DNA of 64,000 nt, from positions 29,754,444 through 29,818,443 of the forward strand of contig NC_012877.2 in NCBI RefSeq assembly GCF_000003195.3, read 5' to 3'. The stretch comes from Sorghum bicolor. Taxonomy: Eukaryota > Streptophyta > Magnoliopsida > Poales > Poaceae. The position numbers and the translations under genes were made by a program. Below, piece by piece: positions 11,537 through 23,000 of the stretch. Position 1 is the stretch's first letter; the number at the start of each line of letters is the position of its first letter. The notes beneath the pieces are model-generated. The model searched no databases and had not been told where the DNA came from. It saw nothing but the letters and a program-made list of their open reading frames with translations.

Positions 11537-12575
11537 GAAGACACGCTCGTCAGGTTTCTAAGGGACAACGTAAGCGTCTTCGCATGGAAACCTGCAGACA
11601 TGCCCGACGTCCCATAGAGCCTGACCGAGCACTCCTTAAACGTCTCAAAGACCGCAGGACCTATCAAATAGAAGCTACGACGGTTCGCTCGTGACAAAAA
11701 GGAGGCTATTAGGACAGAGATTACACGACTTTTAGCAGCCGGATTTATTAAAGAAGTGTATCACCCCGATTGGCTCGCCAATCCAGTCCTTGTAAGAAAA
11801 AAGAATAATGAATGGAGAATGTGCGTTGATTACACTGATCTCAATAAACACTGTCCTAAAGATCCTTTTGGTCTCCCCCGTATCGATGAGGTGGTTGATT
11901 CAACGGCCGGATGCGAACTACTCTCTTTTCTCGATTGTTACTCTGGTTACCACCAGATCTAGCTAAAGGAAGACGACCAGATCAAAACTTCCTTCATCAC
12001 TCCTTTCGGTGCGTATTGCTATACCACCATGTCCTTCAGACTCAAAAACACCGGAGCCACCTAACAACGCGCTATTCAGCAATGCCTCCACAACGAGATA
12101 CGTGACGACCTCGTCGAGGCCTACATCGACGACGTTGTCATCAAAACCAGGGACACAAGCAACCTGATCGACAACTTAGACTGCACTTTTAAAGCGCTAA
12201 ATAAATACAAGTGGAAGCTTAACCCCAAAAAATGCATCTTCGGGGTTCCCTCTGGTATACTGCTCGGCAACGTCATCAGCGCGATGGCATACGGCCAAAC
12301 CCCTCAAAAGTCAAGGAAGTGCTCGATATGCGACCACCCAGGAATGTCAAAGACGTTCAAAAGCTCACGGGGTGCATGGCAGCTCTCAGCCGGTTTATCT
12401 CTAGGCTGGGGGAAAAAGGGCTTCCCTTCTTTAAACTTCGGAAAGCATCAGAAAAGTTCTCCTGGATAGAAGAGGCCGACACAGCGTTCACCCAGCTCAA
12501 AACTTTCGTCACCTCACCACCCGTCCTCACCGCACCTCAACCTAATGAGGACCTGCTCCTCTATAGCAGCAACTG
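11537..12575 (+). pseudogene. Tat element reverse transcriptase
   Basis: Gypsy RT is readable throughout: LAAGFIKEVYHPDWLANPVL, then RMCVDYTDLNKHCPKDPF, LDCYSGYHQI, and the active-site YIDDVV (about 12120-12140). Thumb and connection follow (VQKLTGCMAALSRFISRLGEKG). The frame is the same as the protease up to a frameshift near 12280, and a second shift is near 12565. In-frame stops are TAG 11615, TAG 11669, TAG 11960 and TAA 12062. Catalytic aspartates are intact, but the stops destroy the product. RT preceding RNase H and integrase fixes the element as Ty3/gypsy. Confidence 0.93.
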
Positions 12576-13290
12576 ATCGGGTCGTTTCCACGGTGCTTGT
12601 GGTCGAGCGGGATGAACCAGGCCACGTCTACAAAGTCCAGAGACCAGTATACTTCATAAGCGAAGTCCTAAATGAATCTAAGACTAGGTATCCCTAGATA
12701 CAAAAGCTAATCTACGCCATCTTAATCACTTCAAGGAAGCTGAAGCACTACTTCGATGGCTATCGTGTCTTAGTTACCACGAGTTTTCCATTGGGTGACA
12801 TTTTGCGCAACAAGGACGCCAATGGCAGGATTGTAAAATGGGCCATGGAGCTATGTCCATTCTCATTAGATTTCCAGAGTCGGACAACTGTCAAGTCTCA
12901 AGCTCTGGTAGACTTCATCGCCGAATGGACGGATCTCAATGCACCTCCCTCACCAGATATCTTCGATCACTGGTCGATGTTCTTCGACGGGTCTTTAAAC
13001 ATCAATGGCGCTGGTGCCGGCATCCTTTTCATTTCACCAAACAAGGACAAACTACGCTTCGTCCTTCGAATCCTCTTCCCGGCATCCAACAATGTCGCCG
13101 AGTACGAAGCATGCCTGCACGGCATCCGATTGGCTGTCGAGCTGGGAGTTAAGTGCCTTTACGTCTGCGGCGACTCGGCCCTGGTCATCAACTAGTTAAA
13201 TAAGGAGTGGGACATGACTCACGAGAAGATGGACCTGTACTGCAAAGAAATCCGGGGGTGGGAATCTAATTTTTACGGATAGAGTGCATC
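12576..13290 (+). pseudogene. Tat element RNase H region
   Basis: The RT connection ends with an LVTTSFPLGDILRN-like segment. A linker with ALVDFIAEWTDL follows, then a second RNase H-like domain opening WSMFFDGSLNINGAGAGIL (catalytic Asp in FDGS). It continues NNVAEYEACLHGIRLAVELG (catalytic Glu) and VCGDSALVIN (catalytic Asp). This layout, with a retroviral-like archaeal-type RNase H after the connection, is known in Tat elements. In-frame TAG codons occur at 12695 and 13193, and a one-base shift near 13277. Confidence 0.85.
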
Positions 13291-14717
13291 CACGTGGTCT
13301 GGGACAAGAATCAAGCAGCGGATGCGCTATCAAAGATAGGATCATCCTGGGCCGAGGTTCCACAAGGTGTTTTTGTTCAGGACATTCACACACCAAGCGT
13401 CGGAATGGACTGGTCGATACACCATCCAACGAGACACTGCTCGTAGGGGACGCCACTCCCACAGCCAGCGGTCATGACTAGCACACTCCTTTTGTTAAGT
13501 ACCTTTTGGATGGATCGGGTCTCCAAGACAAAATGGAGAATGAGCATCTCATTCGACGCTCCAAAAATTATATACTGGTCGATGGCAGATTTATGCGCAA
13601 GAATGCAAACTCAGAAGTCTTGCTAAAGTGCATATCTCAAGATGATGGCATCAAGCTATTGGATGACACACATGCTGGATCCTGTGGCAACCACGCCGCC
13701 TCTAGAACACTGGTCGGAAAGGCCTCCTGAGCAGGTTTTTACTGGCCAACCACAGTCGCCGACGCCAAGAAACTGGTCCAACATTGCGAAGGATGTCAGT
13801 TCTTCGCCAAACGGACCCACGTACCCACTCATGAGATCCAGACGATTCTGTCGTCTTGGCCGTTCGCCTGTTGGGCTCTTGACATGATCGGGCCGTTCAA
13901 ACCGGCTTCCGGCAATTTCAAAATCGTGTTCGTGCTAATCGACAAGTTCTCGAAGTGGATCGAGTACATGCCACTGGTCAAAGCGACTTTCGAGAAGGCC
14001 GTGGAATTCCTCAATCAAATCATACATAGATTTGAAGTTCCCAACAGCATAATGACCGGCCTGGGCACTCAGTTCACCGGCACTACATTCTGGAACTTCT
14101 GTGATGACAGAGGCATAGTCATAAAGTACGTGTCGGTAGCCCATCCACGAGCCAACGGTCAAGTCGAGCGAGCAAATGGAATGATTATTGATGCTCTAAA
14201 GAAAAGGTTGTACATGGAAAACGACAGGGCACCAGGGCGGCGGATGAAAGAGTTACCGACCGTGGTGTGGGGTCTCCGAACACAGCCTAGTTGGAACACA
14301 GGCGTATCTCCCTATTTTTTGGTTTATGGGGGCGAGGCAGTGCTCCCCTCGAACGTAGCCTTTGGATCTCCAAGAGTCGAACATTTTGACCAGTCTTCAG
14401 CAGACCTCGCCAGAGAACTCGAAATCAACTGCATGGAAGAGAGACGCCTAACTTCTTGCCTTCGAACAGCAAAGTATCTCGAGGCCATTCGACGATACCA
14501 CAATAGGAACGTCAAAGACCGCTCCTTCGTGGTCGGTGATCTGGTACTCAAATGGAAAACAAGCTAGGAGGGAATGCACAAGTTATCTACACCTTGGGAA
14601 GGACCTTTTGTGGTCACTGAAGTTACACGCCCTACATCTTATAGACTGGTGTACCCAAATGGAACACGCTTGCCCAACTCCTGGCACATAGACAAACTAC
14701 GTCGCTTCTATCCCTAA
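13291..14717 (+). pseudogene. Tat element integrase, catalytic Asp lost
   Basis: Zn-binding H2C2 (THAGSCGNH ... HCEGCQ, about 13666-13798) precedes the core. The core reads WALDMIGPF (first Asp), then IMTGLGTQF where the second catalytic Asp should be. The codon at 14058-14060 is GGC (Gly). GQVERANG supplies the catalytic Glu. The C-terminal part has FLVYGGEAVLP and a GPF-type segment (WEGPFVVTEV). The frame from 13506 to the TAA at 14715-14717 is continuous except TGA 13728 and TAG 14565. Without the second Asp the enzyme could not join strands, even if the stops were read through. Confidence 0.92.
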
Positions 14718-15015
14718 GTTTCAGTACATTTTACTTGTAAATCCTTTTTGATGAATAATAATAAGGTTTGCCTTTTTTGTTATATACTTTTACATATGCG
14801 GAATACTCGACAAGTACTACAATAATATTCCTTGACAAGCTACTCAAGGGCAATCAACATGATTCAGTGATACATCACACAAGCAAATTTATTTACAGCG
14901 CTCAAAACCATGGTTCTCAAAATTTGAACGTTATTACAAACTTGATATATACGAAGTTTACAATAAACACCCCCCGGGTGGCTTCTGGTCTACTCCTACA
15001 GACTACACTACGAGC
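14718..15015. other. AT-rich spacer between pol and antisense gene
   Basis: About 300 bp where the two converging genes end. It is AT-rich (TTTTTGTTATATACTTTTACA and similar). I see no coding signal; it may hold the 3' ends of both transcripts. Confidence 0.5.
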
Positions 15016-18000
15016 CTACTGCTCAAGCTGACCACCCGCACGGCTCTCTCGTCCCGCCGAAGGGGTCAGGGCCACCGGTGCCTCGCTGGTCGAGACCGCA
15101 GGCGTCGACCACCCATCTCCAATAATCGACGCCCCCGACAACTCCCTGGCCGACCTATCTGATCCCGGCTGATCCGGGGGGGTTGACGTCCCGCAGAGAT
15201 TTATATCGCTGATCACCATCGATGATAGGTCGAGCAGGCTAATGCGAAGGTCATCTACCTCCTTCGAACCAACCTCCTTGGGATATCCCCTCTCCAGCTG
15301 GGATAGATCGACCAGGGGGTAGTGAGCGCGTACCATGCTGAGGACGTGTGCTCCGGCACACTCCCCAGCATCCTTGACGAACTGCTGAAGCCAGCCCCAC
15401 GCTTGCTGCGCCATCTCGATCGGGGTCGGCTTCGGTGCGCTGGGCTGGTCCTCGGGGAGCTCGGAGCTGATCAGGTCAAGTACTGGGGCAACTCCTTTCC
15501 AGAGCTTGATACAGTTCGTCTTCCAAGAGTCTCGTTCCTTGACCAGCTCATCTAGGTGCTTCTTAGTGTTGGCTTTAAGCACCATGACAAAGTTTTGAAG
15601 AAAAACCAAGCACACGGTCAGCAACATGCTACGGCAATATAAAAAAGAGATAGAACTGTGTGGTCGAAAAGGACAAAATAGCTCTTACCAGCGAGCTCCC
15701 GACTCCTGGTCTTCAGCCCTTCGCCAACCTTGCACCCGGTTTCCAGCGCACTGGCACGCTCTTGGTCGAGCTGGTCCCTCTCTTTTATGAGATGCTCGAT
15801 CTCCTCCTCCAGACCTGAAGTAATAATTGTTGGTCATCAAAACTGACCACGTGGTTAACCGCAACTGCTCAGATAACTTGACCTACCCCTTTTCTCACGG
15901 TACTTATCGGCTAGTCGCCGAGTCAGGTCCAGCAGACGCTCCTTCTGAGCCGCCTTCTCGGCCGCCTCCCTTTCGGCCTCGAGCCGAAGGCGGTCCACCT
16001 CTGCAGTCAAGGCCTTGTTCTCGGCGACCACACCCTCGATTTGGTCGAAGCACCTTTTTCAGTACTTCACCGTTTTCATTGCACCCTGTGAGAAATATAC
16101 ATATCGCACAGTGAACAAGCAACAGTATATACATACTCCAGCAGAATACAAGACCACTCACCTTAACTTCATCAATGAGCCGCTTAGTAGCACGCTCTAC
16201 CCTCGCCGCCTCCTCGGTCTCGGCGATCTCCTCGTGGCCGGCCCAGTGGTCCCCATGCTGGTGCCACACGTAAATGTGTTGGCGACCATCGTGGGGACGC
16301 CCCTAGCTCCTCCACTTCGTCATCAGAGGCTGTGCGGGCCTCCTTGCCCTCCGCGCTACCTCCAGCCGCGGCAATGGGTATCATAGGACCCTTACCCCGG
16401 CTAGGGGAGCCCTCCGGCGTGGATGCCTGTGCTGGGGCTGGAGTTGGACCCCTCTCCTCTTCAGCTGGAGGGGGGGTCGGGATCCTATCTCCCTCCTCTG
16501 CAACGCTGCTCGGGAGAGGCATCCCCGCGGTCTCATTGCCCCTTACCAGGGTGCTCGCCCTGGCCACGTCTTGGGCCGGTTCCTCCTCGGCAACCTCTGC
16601 CGTGGCCGCAACTGCGGTCTGCTCTGCCGACTGCTCGCGGACAGTCTGCTCGGCGGCATTGTCATCAGCAACTGCCGACTCGGTTGTCCTCAAGCCGACA
16701 GTGTTACCCGGATCAACATCCGAGGCCGCACTAACAAAGAAGAGTTAATGCAGATTACCATACTAACATCAAACCTCGTAAAAAACAAAGAGAGCGCAGA
16801 GACCCTTTTTCAAACCTATAGGACGGAGCTCCGATGCGCCGCCGTGAAGAACCTTCTCCTGGTCCACCCAGCCGTCGCGGCCGCTTCTGTTCCTCCAGGA
16901 CGTATTGGCTCGACGTGCGCGGCAGGAGGGTCGCTGATTACCCGATCAGCATCGATCGGCGCGACGTCAAAGCGACTGCGTGGTCTCCGGACCAAGGACG
17001 GGGCCGTCTCATCCTCTACGTTGTCGTCGTCGACAATCCTCACAAGCCGGCGACGCTTGGGGGCATGGCTGGTCGAGCCTTGGCCCATCGAAGGGTCCGC
17101 AGCCGTTCCTGCTGGAATTGCTTCCGTGGAGGATGGCTCCACAGCCATCGGCCTTTTCCCAGCTACTCTATCACAACGCTGGACGGCTCTGGTCCTCGTC
17201 ACTACTGGTGTATTCGAGACAATGAGCAGCATTGTCTACTGGTCGGTCTACCCCAACAGGATGGTCCATACCAGGTGCCAGCGACACATACACCGTGCAC
17301 CGGTCAATATCTCCTATCTACGATACAAAGGCGACAAGTCATCAATCAAAAGGCTATAGCATTCAAATAGCATTACAAATAAACCAGGGTATCCATTTAC
17401 CTTAGGAGCTGGTCGGCCTAGCATGAAGGCATGCATCCAGTAATCACTACAAATGAAGTTATTGTTAGCTAGGTTGAATAACTCATTCATCCTCCGCTGG
17501 ATATCTGATTTCTCCAAGCTGTCCCGGTGCATCCTGGTTGGGTCTTGGCTTCCCGCGTACTCATACGCCGAGTGCACCCTCCTCTGGCAAGGCATCACTC
17601 GTCGGGCGAGGAAATTCCTGACCACTCCTGGTCTGTCCAAGCGGGACCAGTCGATCAGGCTCATCAGCTCTGACACTTGACCAGTATACTCTGGACGATC
17701 AGTCCAGCTAACCCTCTTCTCGGGAATATAGCCGACGTCGCAGAACATGGCGCTGCCCGGCTCCTCCCTGATGTAGAACCACCTCATGTACCACTCGGTG
17801 AGGGAGGTGTTCCATGCACAACTGAGGTAACGGTTCTTCATCCCGTCGCGAAGATTGAGGTATACTCCACCTACAATCTTGGAGCCCCCAACTGCTCCCT
17901 TCTTCCTCAAACAGAATAGATAGAGGAAGAGATCGAAATGTGGTTCTATCCCAACATAGGCTTCACACAATTGGATGAAGGTAGAGATAAGGAGAATAGA

Positions 18001-18284
18001 GTTTGGATGCAGATTGCAAATCCCGATCTCATAGTAAAGGAGAAGACCTTGAAGAAAAGGATGAACAGGAACCCCAAATCCCCTTTTGAAGTAATCTTCA
18101 AAAACTACGATCTCACCGGCGTGGGGGTCGGGGTAACTCTCTCTGGTGCCCTCCAGCCGCCGAGCTCCTGGTTGTGCAGAAGTCCCATTCCGACGAGGTC
18201 GTTGAGGGACCTCGTGGTGCTCCGAGATTTCTTCCACTCTTTGGCCATCATGTCGGCCCTTTTCTTCGAATCACTCTTCGCCAT
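15016..18284 (-). pseudogene. Antisense multi-exon gene of the Tat element
   Basis: The gene reads leftward, opposite to gag-pol. The likely start is the ATG at 18284 (MAKSDSKKR). After a frameshift near 18130 the main exon encodes a conserved domain, with RGFGVPVHPFLQGLLLYY and LHPNSILLISTFIQLCEAYV followed by GIEPHF. This resembles the plant 'putative gypsy type transposon' family (Pfam PF04195, from memory). The C-terminal half is Ala/Glu/Pro-rich and then coiled-coil-like (LVKERDSWKTNCIKLW). Four introns fit by eye: 17318-17400 (AAG|GTAAAT ... GTAG), 16731-16815, 16086-16161 (AAG|GTGAGT ... CACAG) and 15815-15886 (GTAGGT ... TTCAG). A fifth starts at 15688 (GTAAGAG). Frameshifts near 18130, 17185 and 16290 make this copy a pseudogene. 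Function in the lineage is unknown to me; antisense ORFs are known in Tat elements. Confidence 0.8.
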
Positions 18285-18414
18285 TGTCGCAGTAGGAGAA
18301 GCTTTGAGCTGGGAGTTGAGGATGCTGGGGTTGGCGAAGGCAGGAGGCAGTAATGGCAAAGGAAGGAGGCTGCTACGTAACTGCTGGGTAAAAATATGAA
18401 CACAACATCGAGCC

Positions 18415-18422
18415 CTTTATAA
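18415..18422 (-). promoter_or_regulatory. TATA-like box for the antisense gene
   Basis: TTATAAAG on the minus strand, about 130 bp upstream of the proposed ATG at 18284. The spacing suits a plant promoter with a leader of about 100 bases. Inference from motif and position only. Confidence 0.5.
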
Positions 18423-18429
18423 CAGCAAA

Positions 18430-19549
18430 CCCACCTTTTCCACTTCCCGCATTTTGGGGAAATGGGCGGATCTTGCGGCAGTTGTGGCGTTTTGGTTTTC
18501 AAGAATTATCGCAGTTAATTTGGCGGCTTTTCTGAATGATTGTTGGTTTCCTTTTCTTGGCCCACGCAAAGAGTGGCTATACAGTTAGCAGGCGCTCCTT
18601 TTTATACAATAGACTGACAATATGGCAGGATTCTCCATCACATCGCACATTAATACGGCGATACGATTTTTTCAAAAGATATGCTCAGGGACTGGCCAAC
18701 CAGTTCGCCCAATCGACAATCCGGAGACTGTACCGACCACCGAGCATGATATGCTCGGGGACTGGCCGACCAGTTCGCCCAATCGACAATCTGGGGACTG
18801 TACCGACCACCGAGCATGATATGCTCGGGGACTGGCCGACCAGTTCAACCAATTGACAATTTGGGGACTATACCGACCATCGAGCATGATATGCTAGGGG
18901 ACTGGTCGACCAGTTCGCCCATTTTGACTAGTCTGACCTTTAGAAAATCCGGGGGCCATACTAATCATCGAGCAAGACGTGCTCGGGGACCGGTTGGCTG
19001 TTTCCATTCAGTCGCAAGCAAGTATGACGCGCCCTTGGCTTGGAAAATGCAATTGCATAACGTTTAATTGGATAGTTTTAACTATTTAGACCTTGCTACA
19101 AGGTTGATGCTTCGCCTTCCAGTAAGCTCGGGGACTACATCGATACGATGCATCTGGCTATGCATCACAATATCAGATTTTCTATGTGGTTTTTCTCTTT
19201 AGACCCTGGCACCATGTGCCTACATCACCTACTACCAGGCTCGGGGACTAAGTGGGCACACTTCACCTTACGGTGAATATGCTTGCTTTTTTGAGGTCTA
19301 TACTTTTCAGAAAAGTAAAGTGGGCACACTTCACTAGGAAATAAATCTTTTTTTGATTAAGAGCACCATGCATTCTTCAAACAACCTATTTCTTCGATGT
19401 CGATGTTGATCAACTAACTTTTGAGTTGGTTAAAATACCATTGCAACTGTTTGGGCGACTTTCCTGCTTATTGAAGACGTCAAGCCTCACTGGTCGAAGA
19501 AGTTCAAAACGGCGTGTTACATCACAATACATGGTGCTCGGGGACTAGT
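18430..19549. other. Non-coding 3' region of the Tat element
   Basis: No open frame of note. It holds a 70-bp tandem array (18678-18940), several copies of GCTCGGGGACT (18753, 18823, 19127, 19231, 19536 regions), and AAGTGGGCACACTTCAC twice (19252 and 19317 regions). The last GCTCGGGGACTAG sits directly against the 3' LTR, so it may be part of the second-strand priming site. Confidence 0.65.
18678..18940. repeat. 70-bp tandem repeat upstream of the antisense gene
   Basis: Units begin with GATATGCTCGGGGACTGGCC at 18678, 18748, 18818 and 18888: exactly 70 bp each, with the fourth partial. They differ by a few substitutions. They lie about 250 bp upstream of the antisense TATA-like box, so they could act as its upstream element or simply reflect slippage. 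Confidence 0.93.
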
Positions 19550-20013
19550 TGTGGGGGTATAAACCCCTATACCCTTACGGCTAGACTTGGACCAAGAGAC
19601 TTGGTCCATCACAAGGAAGACGCAGGGCTTGATCCAACTACGCGAAGTCTCGCGCAAGGAAACAAGACGTGGAGACCAAGCATGATTCTAGTCGGTTAGA
19701 ATAGAAATTGATATCATGCTATCTATGGCAATTGTAATCGACGAGGATTAGTTTCCAGATCTGTAACCCTACCCTCTGGACTATATAAAGAGAGGCAAGG
19801 GACCCCCATAGACTATCTCATCTCAACTCAACTCAATCCAATACAATCAGACGCAGGACGTAGGTATTACGCCCACACGGTGGCCGAACTTGGATTAAAA
19901 ACCTTGTCCGTGTCTTGCGTGACCATCAAGTTCGTAGCTTGCGCACCTGTCTGCCGATAAACTACTACTGTGGGTATACCCCAAGGTAGACTGCCGACTA
20001 GCTTTCGTCGACA
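19550..20013 (+). mobile_element. 3' LTR of the Tat element
   Basis: 464 bp, partner of 7896-8357, TGTGGGGG to GTCGACA, with TATATAAAG at 19782-19790. It is followed by the CGATG target duplication and satellite. Confidence 0.93.
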
Positions 20014-23000
20014 CGATGGAACTACTAGATGAAGTGTGTCATATGTAATCTCGCTTCGGTCCAGTTGGAGATAGTATTAGTTTCGGTTTAAGATAGGTGC
20101 ATAGTTTGTGCCCAGTGCACCATAGGCTTAGAAACCGTTGTGGAAGTTCTCGATGGTACTCCTAGGTGAAGAGGCTCAAGTGAAAGCTCAGGTTGGTCTG
20201 TTTGGACTTTGGAGAGAGTGCTAATCTTGATGCAATATAGGTGTACGGTTTGCATGGAACGTACCATATTCTCATAAATCAATTTGGACGTACCTGATAG
20301 AACTCCTAGATGATGTGTGTCATATGGAATCTCGCTTCGGTCCGTTTGGAGTCAGTGTTAGTTTAGGTGCAATATTGATGCATGATTTGCGCATAATGCA
20401 CCATAAGCTCAGAAACCATTATGGAAGCACCCGATAATACTCCTAGGTGAAGAGGCTCAAGTTGAAGCTCGGTTCGATCTGTTTGGAGATAGTGCTAATC
20501 TTGATGCAAGATAGGTGCATGGTTTGCATGGAACATACCATATGCTTAGAAATCCATTTGGACGCACCCAATAGAACTCCTAGATGACATGTGTCATATA
20601 GAATCTCGCTTCGGTCTCTTTGGAGATAGTGTTAGTTTTGGTGCAACATAGCTGCACGGTTTGTGCCTAATGCACCATAGGCTAAGGAACCATTTTGAAC
20701 GCACGCGATGGTACTCCTAGGTAAAGGGGCTCAAGTGGAAGCTTGGTTTGGAGATAGTGCTAACCTTGATGCAAGATAGGTGCACGGTTTGCATGGAACA
20801 TACTATATGCTCGGAAATCAATTTGGATGCACCCGATAGAACTCATAGATAATGTGTGTCATATAGAAGCTCGCTTTGGTCTGTTCGGGGACAATTTTAG
20901 TTTCGGTGCAAGATAGGTGCATGGTTTGCGCCTAATGCACCATAGGCTCAGAAACCATTGTGGAAGCACCCGATGATACTCCTAAGTGAAGAGGCTAAAG
21001 TGGAAGCTTGGTTCGGTCTACTTGGAGATAGTGCTAATCTTAATGTAAGATAGGTGCATGGTTTGCATGGAACATACCATATGCTCAAAAATCAGATTTG
21101 ACACACCCAATGGAACTCTTAGATGATGTGTCTCATATGGAGTCTCGCTTTGATCTATTTAGAGACAAAGTTAGTTTCAGTGCAAGATAGGTGCACGGTT
21201 TGCGCCTAATGCACCATAGGGTCAGAAATCATTGTGGAAGCACCTGATAGTACTCCTAGGTGAAGAGGCTCAAGTGAAAGCTCGGTTTGTTCTGTTTTGA
21301 GATAGTGCTCATCTTAAGGCAAGATAGGTTCATGGTTTGCGTGGAACATACCATATGCTCAGAAAACAATTTGGACACACCCGATAGAACTCCTAGATGA
21401 TGTGTCATATGGAATCTTACTTCGGTCCATTTGGTTATAGTGTTAGTTTTGATGTAAGATAGGTGCATGGTTTGCACCTAATGCACCATAATCTAAGAAA
21501 CCATTTTGGACGCACCTGATGGTACTCCTTGGTGAAGAGGCTCAAGTGGAAGCTTGGTTCGGTCTATTTGGAGATAGATCTAATCTTGACGCAAGATAGG
21601 CGCATGGTTTGCATGGAACATACCATATGCTTAGAAATCAATTTCGACACACCCGATGGAACTACTAGATGAAGTGTGTCATATGGAATCTCGCTTCGGT
21701 CCAGTTGGAGATAGTATTAGTTTCGGTGCAAGACAGGAGCATGATTTGCACCCAGTGCACCATAGGCTCCCGATGGTACGCCTAGGTGAAGAGGCTCAAG
21801 TGAAAGCTCGATTCTGTCTGTTTGGAGATAGTGCTAATCTTGATGCAAGATAGGTGTACGGTTTGCATAGAACGTAGCATATTCTCATAAAACAATTTCG
21901 ACGCACCTGATAGAACTTCTAGATGATGTGTCATATGGAATCTCGCTTCGGTTTGTTTGGAGATAGTGTTAGTTTAGGTGCAAGATTGATGCACGGTTTG
22001 CGTACAGTGCACCATAAGCTCAGGAACCATTGTGGAAGCACCCGATAATACTCCTAGGTGAAGAGGCTCACGTGGAAGCTCAGTTCGATCTGTTTGGAGA
22101 TAGTGCTAATCTTGATGCAAGATAGGTGCTTGGTTTGCATGGAACGTACCATATGCTCAGAAATCCAATTAGACGCACCCAATAGAACTCCCAGATGACA
22201 AGTGTCATATGGAATCTTGCTTCGGTCTATTTGGAGATAGTTTGTTTTGGTGCAAGATAGGTACACAGTTTGTGCCTAATGCACCATAGACTAAGAAACC
22301 ATTTTGGACGCACGCGATGGTACTCCTAGGTAAAGGGGCTCAAGTGGAAGCTTGGTTTCGAGATAGTGCTAATCTTGATGCATGATAGGTGCACGAATTG
22401 CATGGAACGTAGCATATGCTTAGAAATTTATTTGGAGGCACCCGATGGAACTCCTAGATGACATGTATCATATAGAATCTCACTTCGATCTCTTTGGAGA
22501 TAGTGTTAGTTTTGGTGCAAGATAGATAGATTTTGGACGCACATGATGGTACTCTTAGGTAAAGGGGCTCAAGTGGACGCTCGGTTTGGAGATAGTGCTA
22601 ATCTTGATGCAAGGTAGGTGCATGGTTTGCATGGAATGTACCATATGCTTGGAAATCAATTTCGACGCACCCGATAGAACTCCTAGATAATGTGTGTCAT
22701 ATAGAATCTCGCTTCGGTCCGTTTGAAGACAATGTTTGTTTCGGTGCAAGATAGGTGCACGGTTTGTGGCTAATGCACCATAGGCTCAGAAACCATTGTG
22801 GAAGCACCCGATGTGGAAGCTCGGTTCGGTGTGTTTGGAGATAGTGCTAATCTTGATGTAAGATAGGTGCACAGTTTGCATGGAACGTACCATATGCTTA
22901 GAAATCAATTTGTACGCACCCAATAGAACTCTTAGATGATGTGTGTCACATGGAGTCTCGCTTTGGTCTATTTAGAGAAAATGTTAGTTTTAGTGCAAGA

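Larger units (their letters stand above)
7896..20013 (+). mobile_element. Full-length Tat-type Ty3/gypsy retrotransposon, decayed
   Basis: A 12,118-bp element bounded by LTRs that begin TGTGGGGGTATAAACC and end CGTCGACA. It is flanked by a 5-bp target duplication CGATG (7891-7895 and 20014-20018). Removing one duplication and the element restores a normal satellite monomer. The order is LTR, primer site, gag, protease, RT, RNase H, integrase, an antisense gene, then 3' LTR. RT before integrase is the gypsy order. Long internal length plus an antisense gene after pol are traits of the Tat lineage (for example maize Grande). LTRs differ at roughly 25-30 of about 463 positions by eye. Gag-pol has many stops and frameshifts, so the copy cannot be autonomous. 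Confidence 0.93.

Noticed and set aside
16332..17370. Plus-strand frames of 138, 178 and 262 codons in the Tat antisense region
   Set aside because: They run opposite to exons 2-3 of the antisense gene. The minus strand has the recognisable domain and splice sites; the plus frames are GC-rich shadows.
18678..18940. CRISPR-like regular repeats
   Set aside because: Units are contiguous 70-bp tandem copies without unique spacers, in a plant retroelement.
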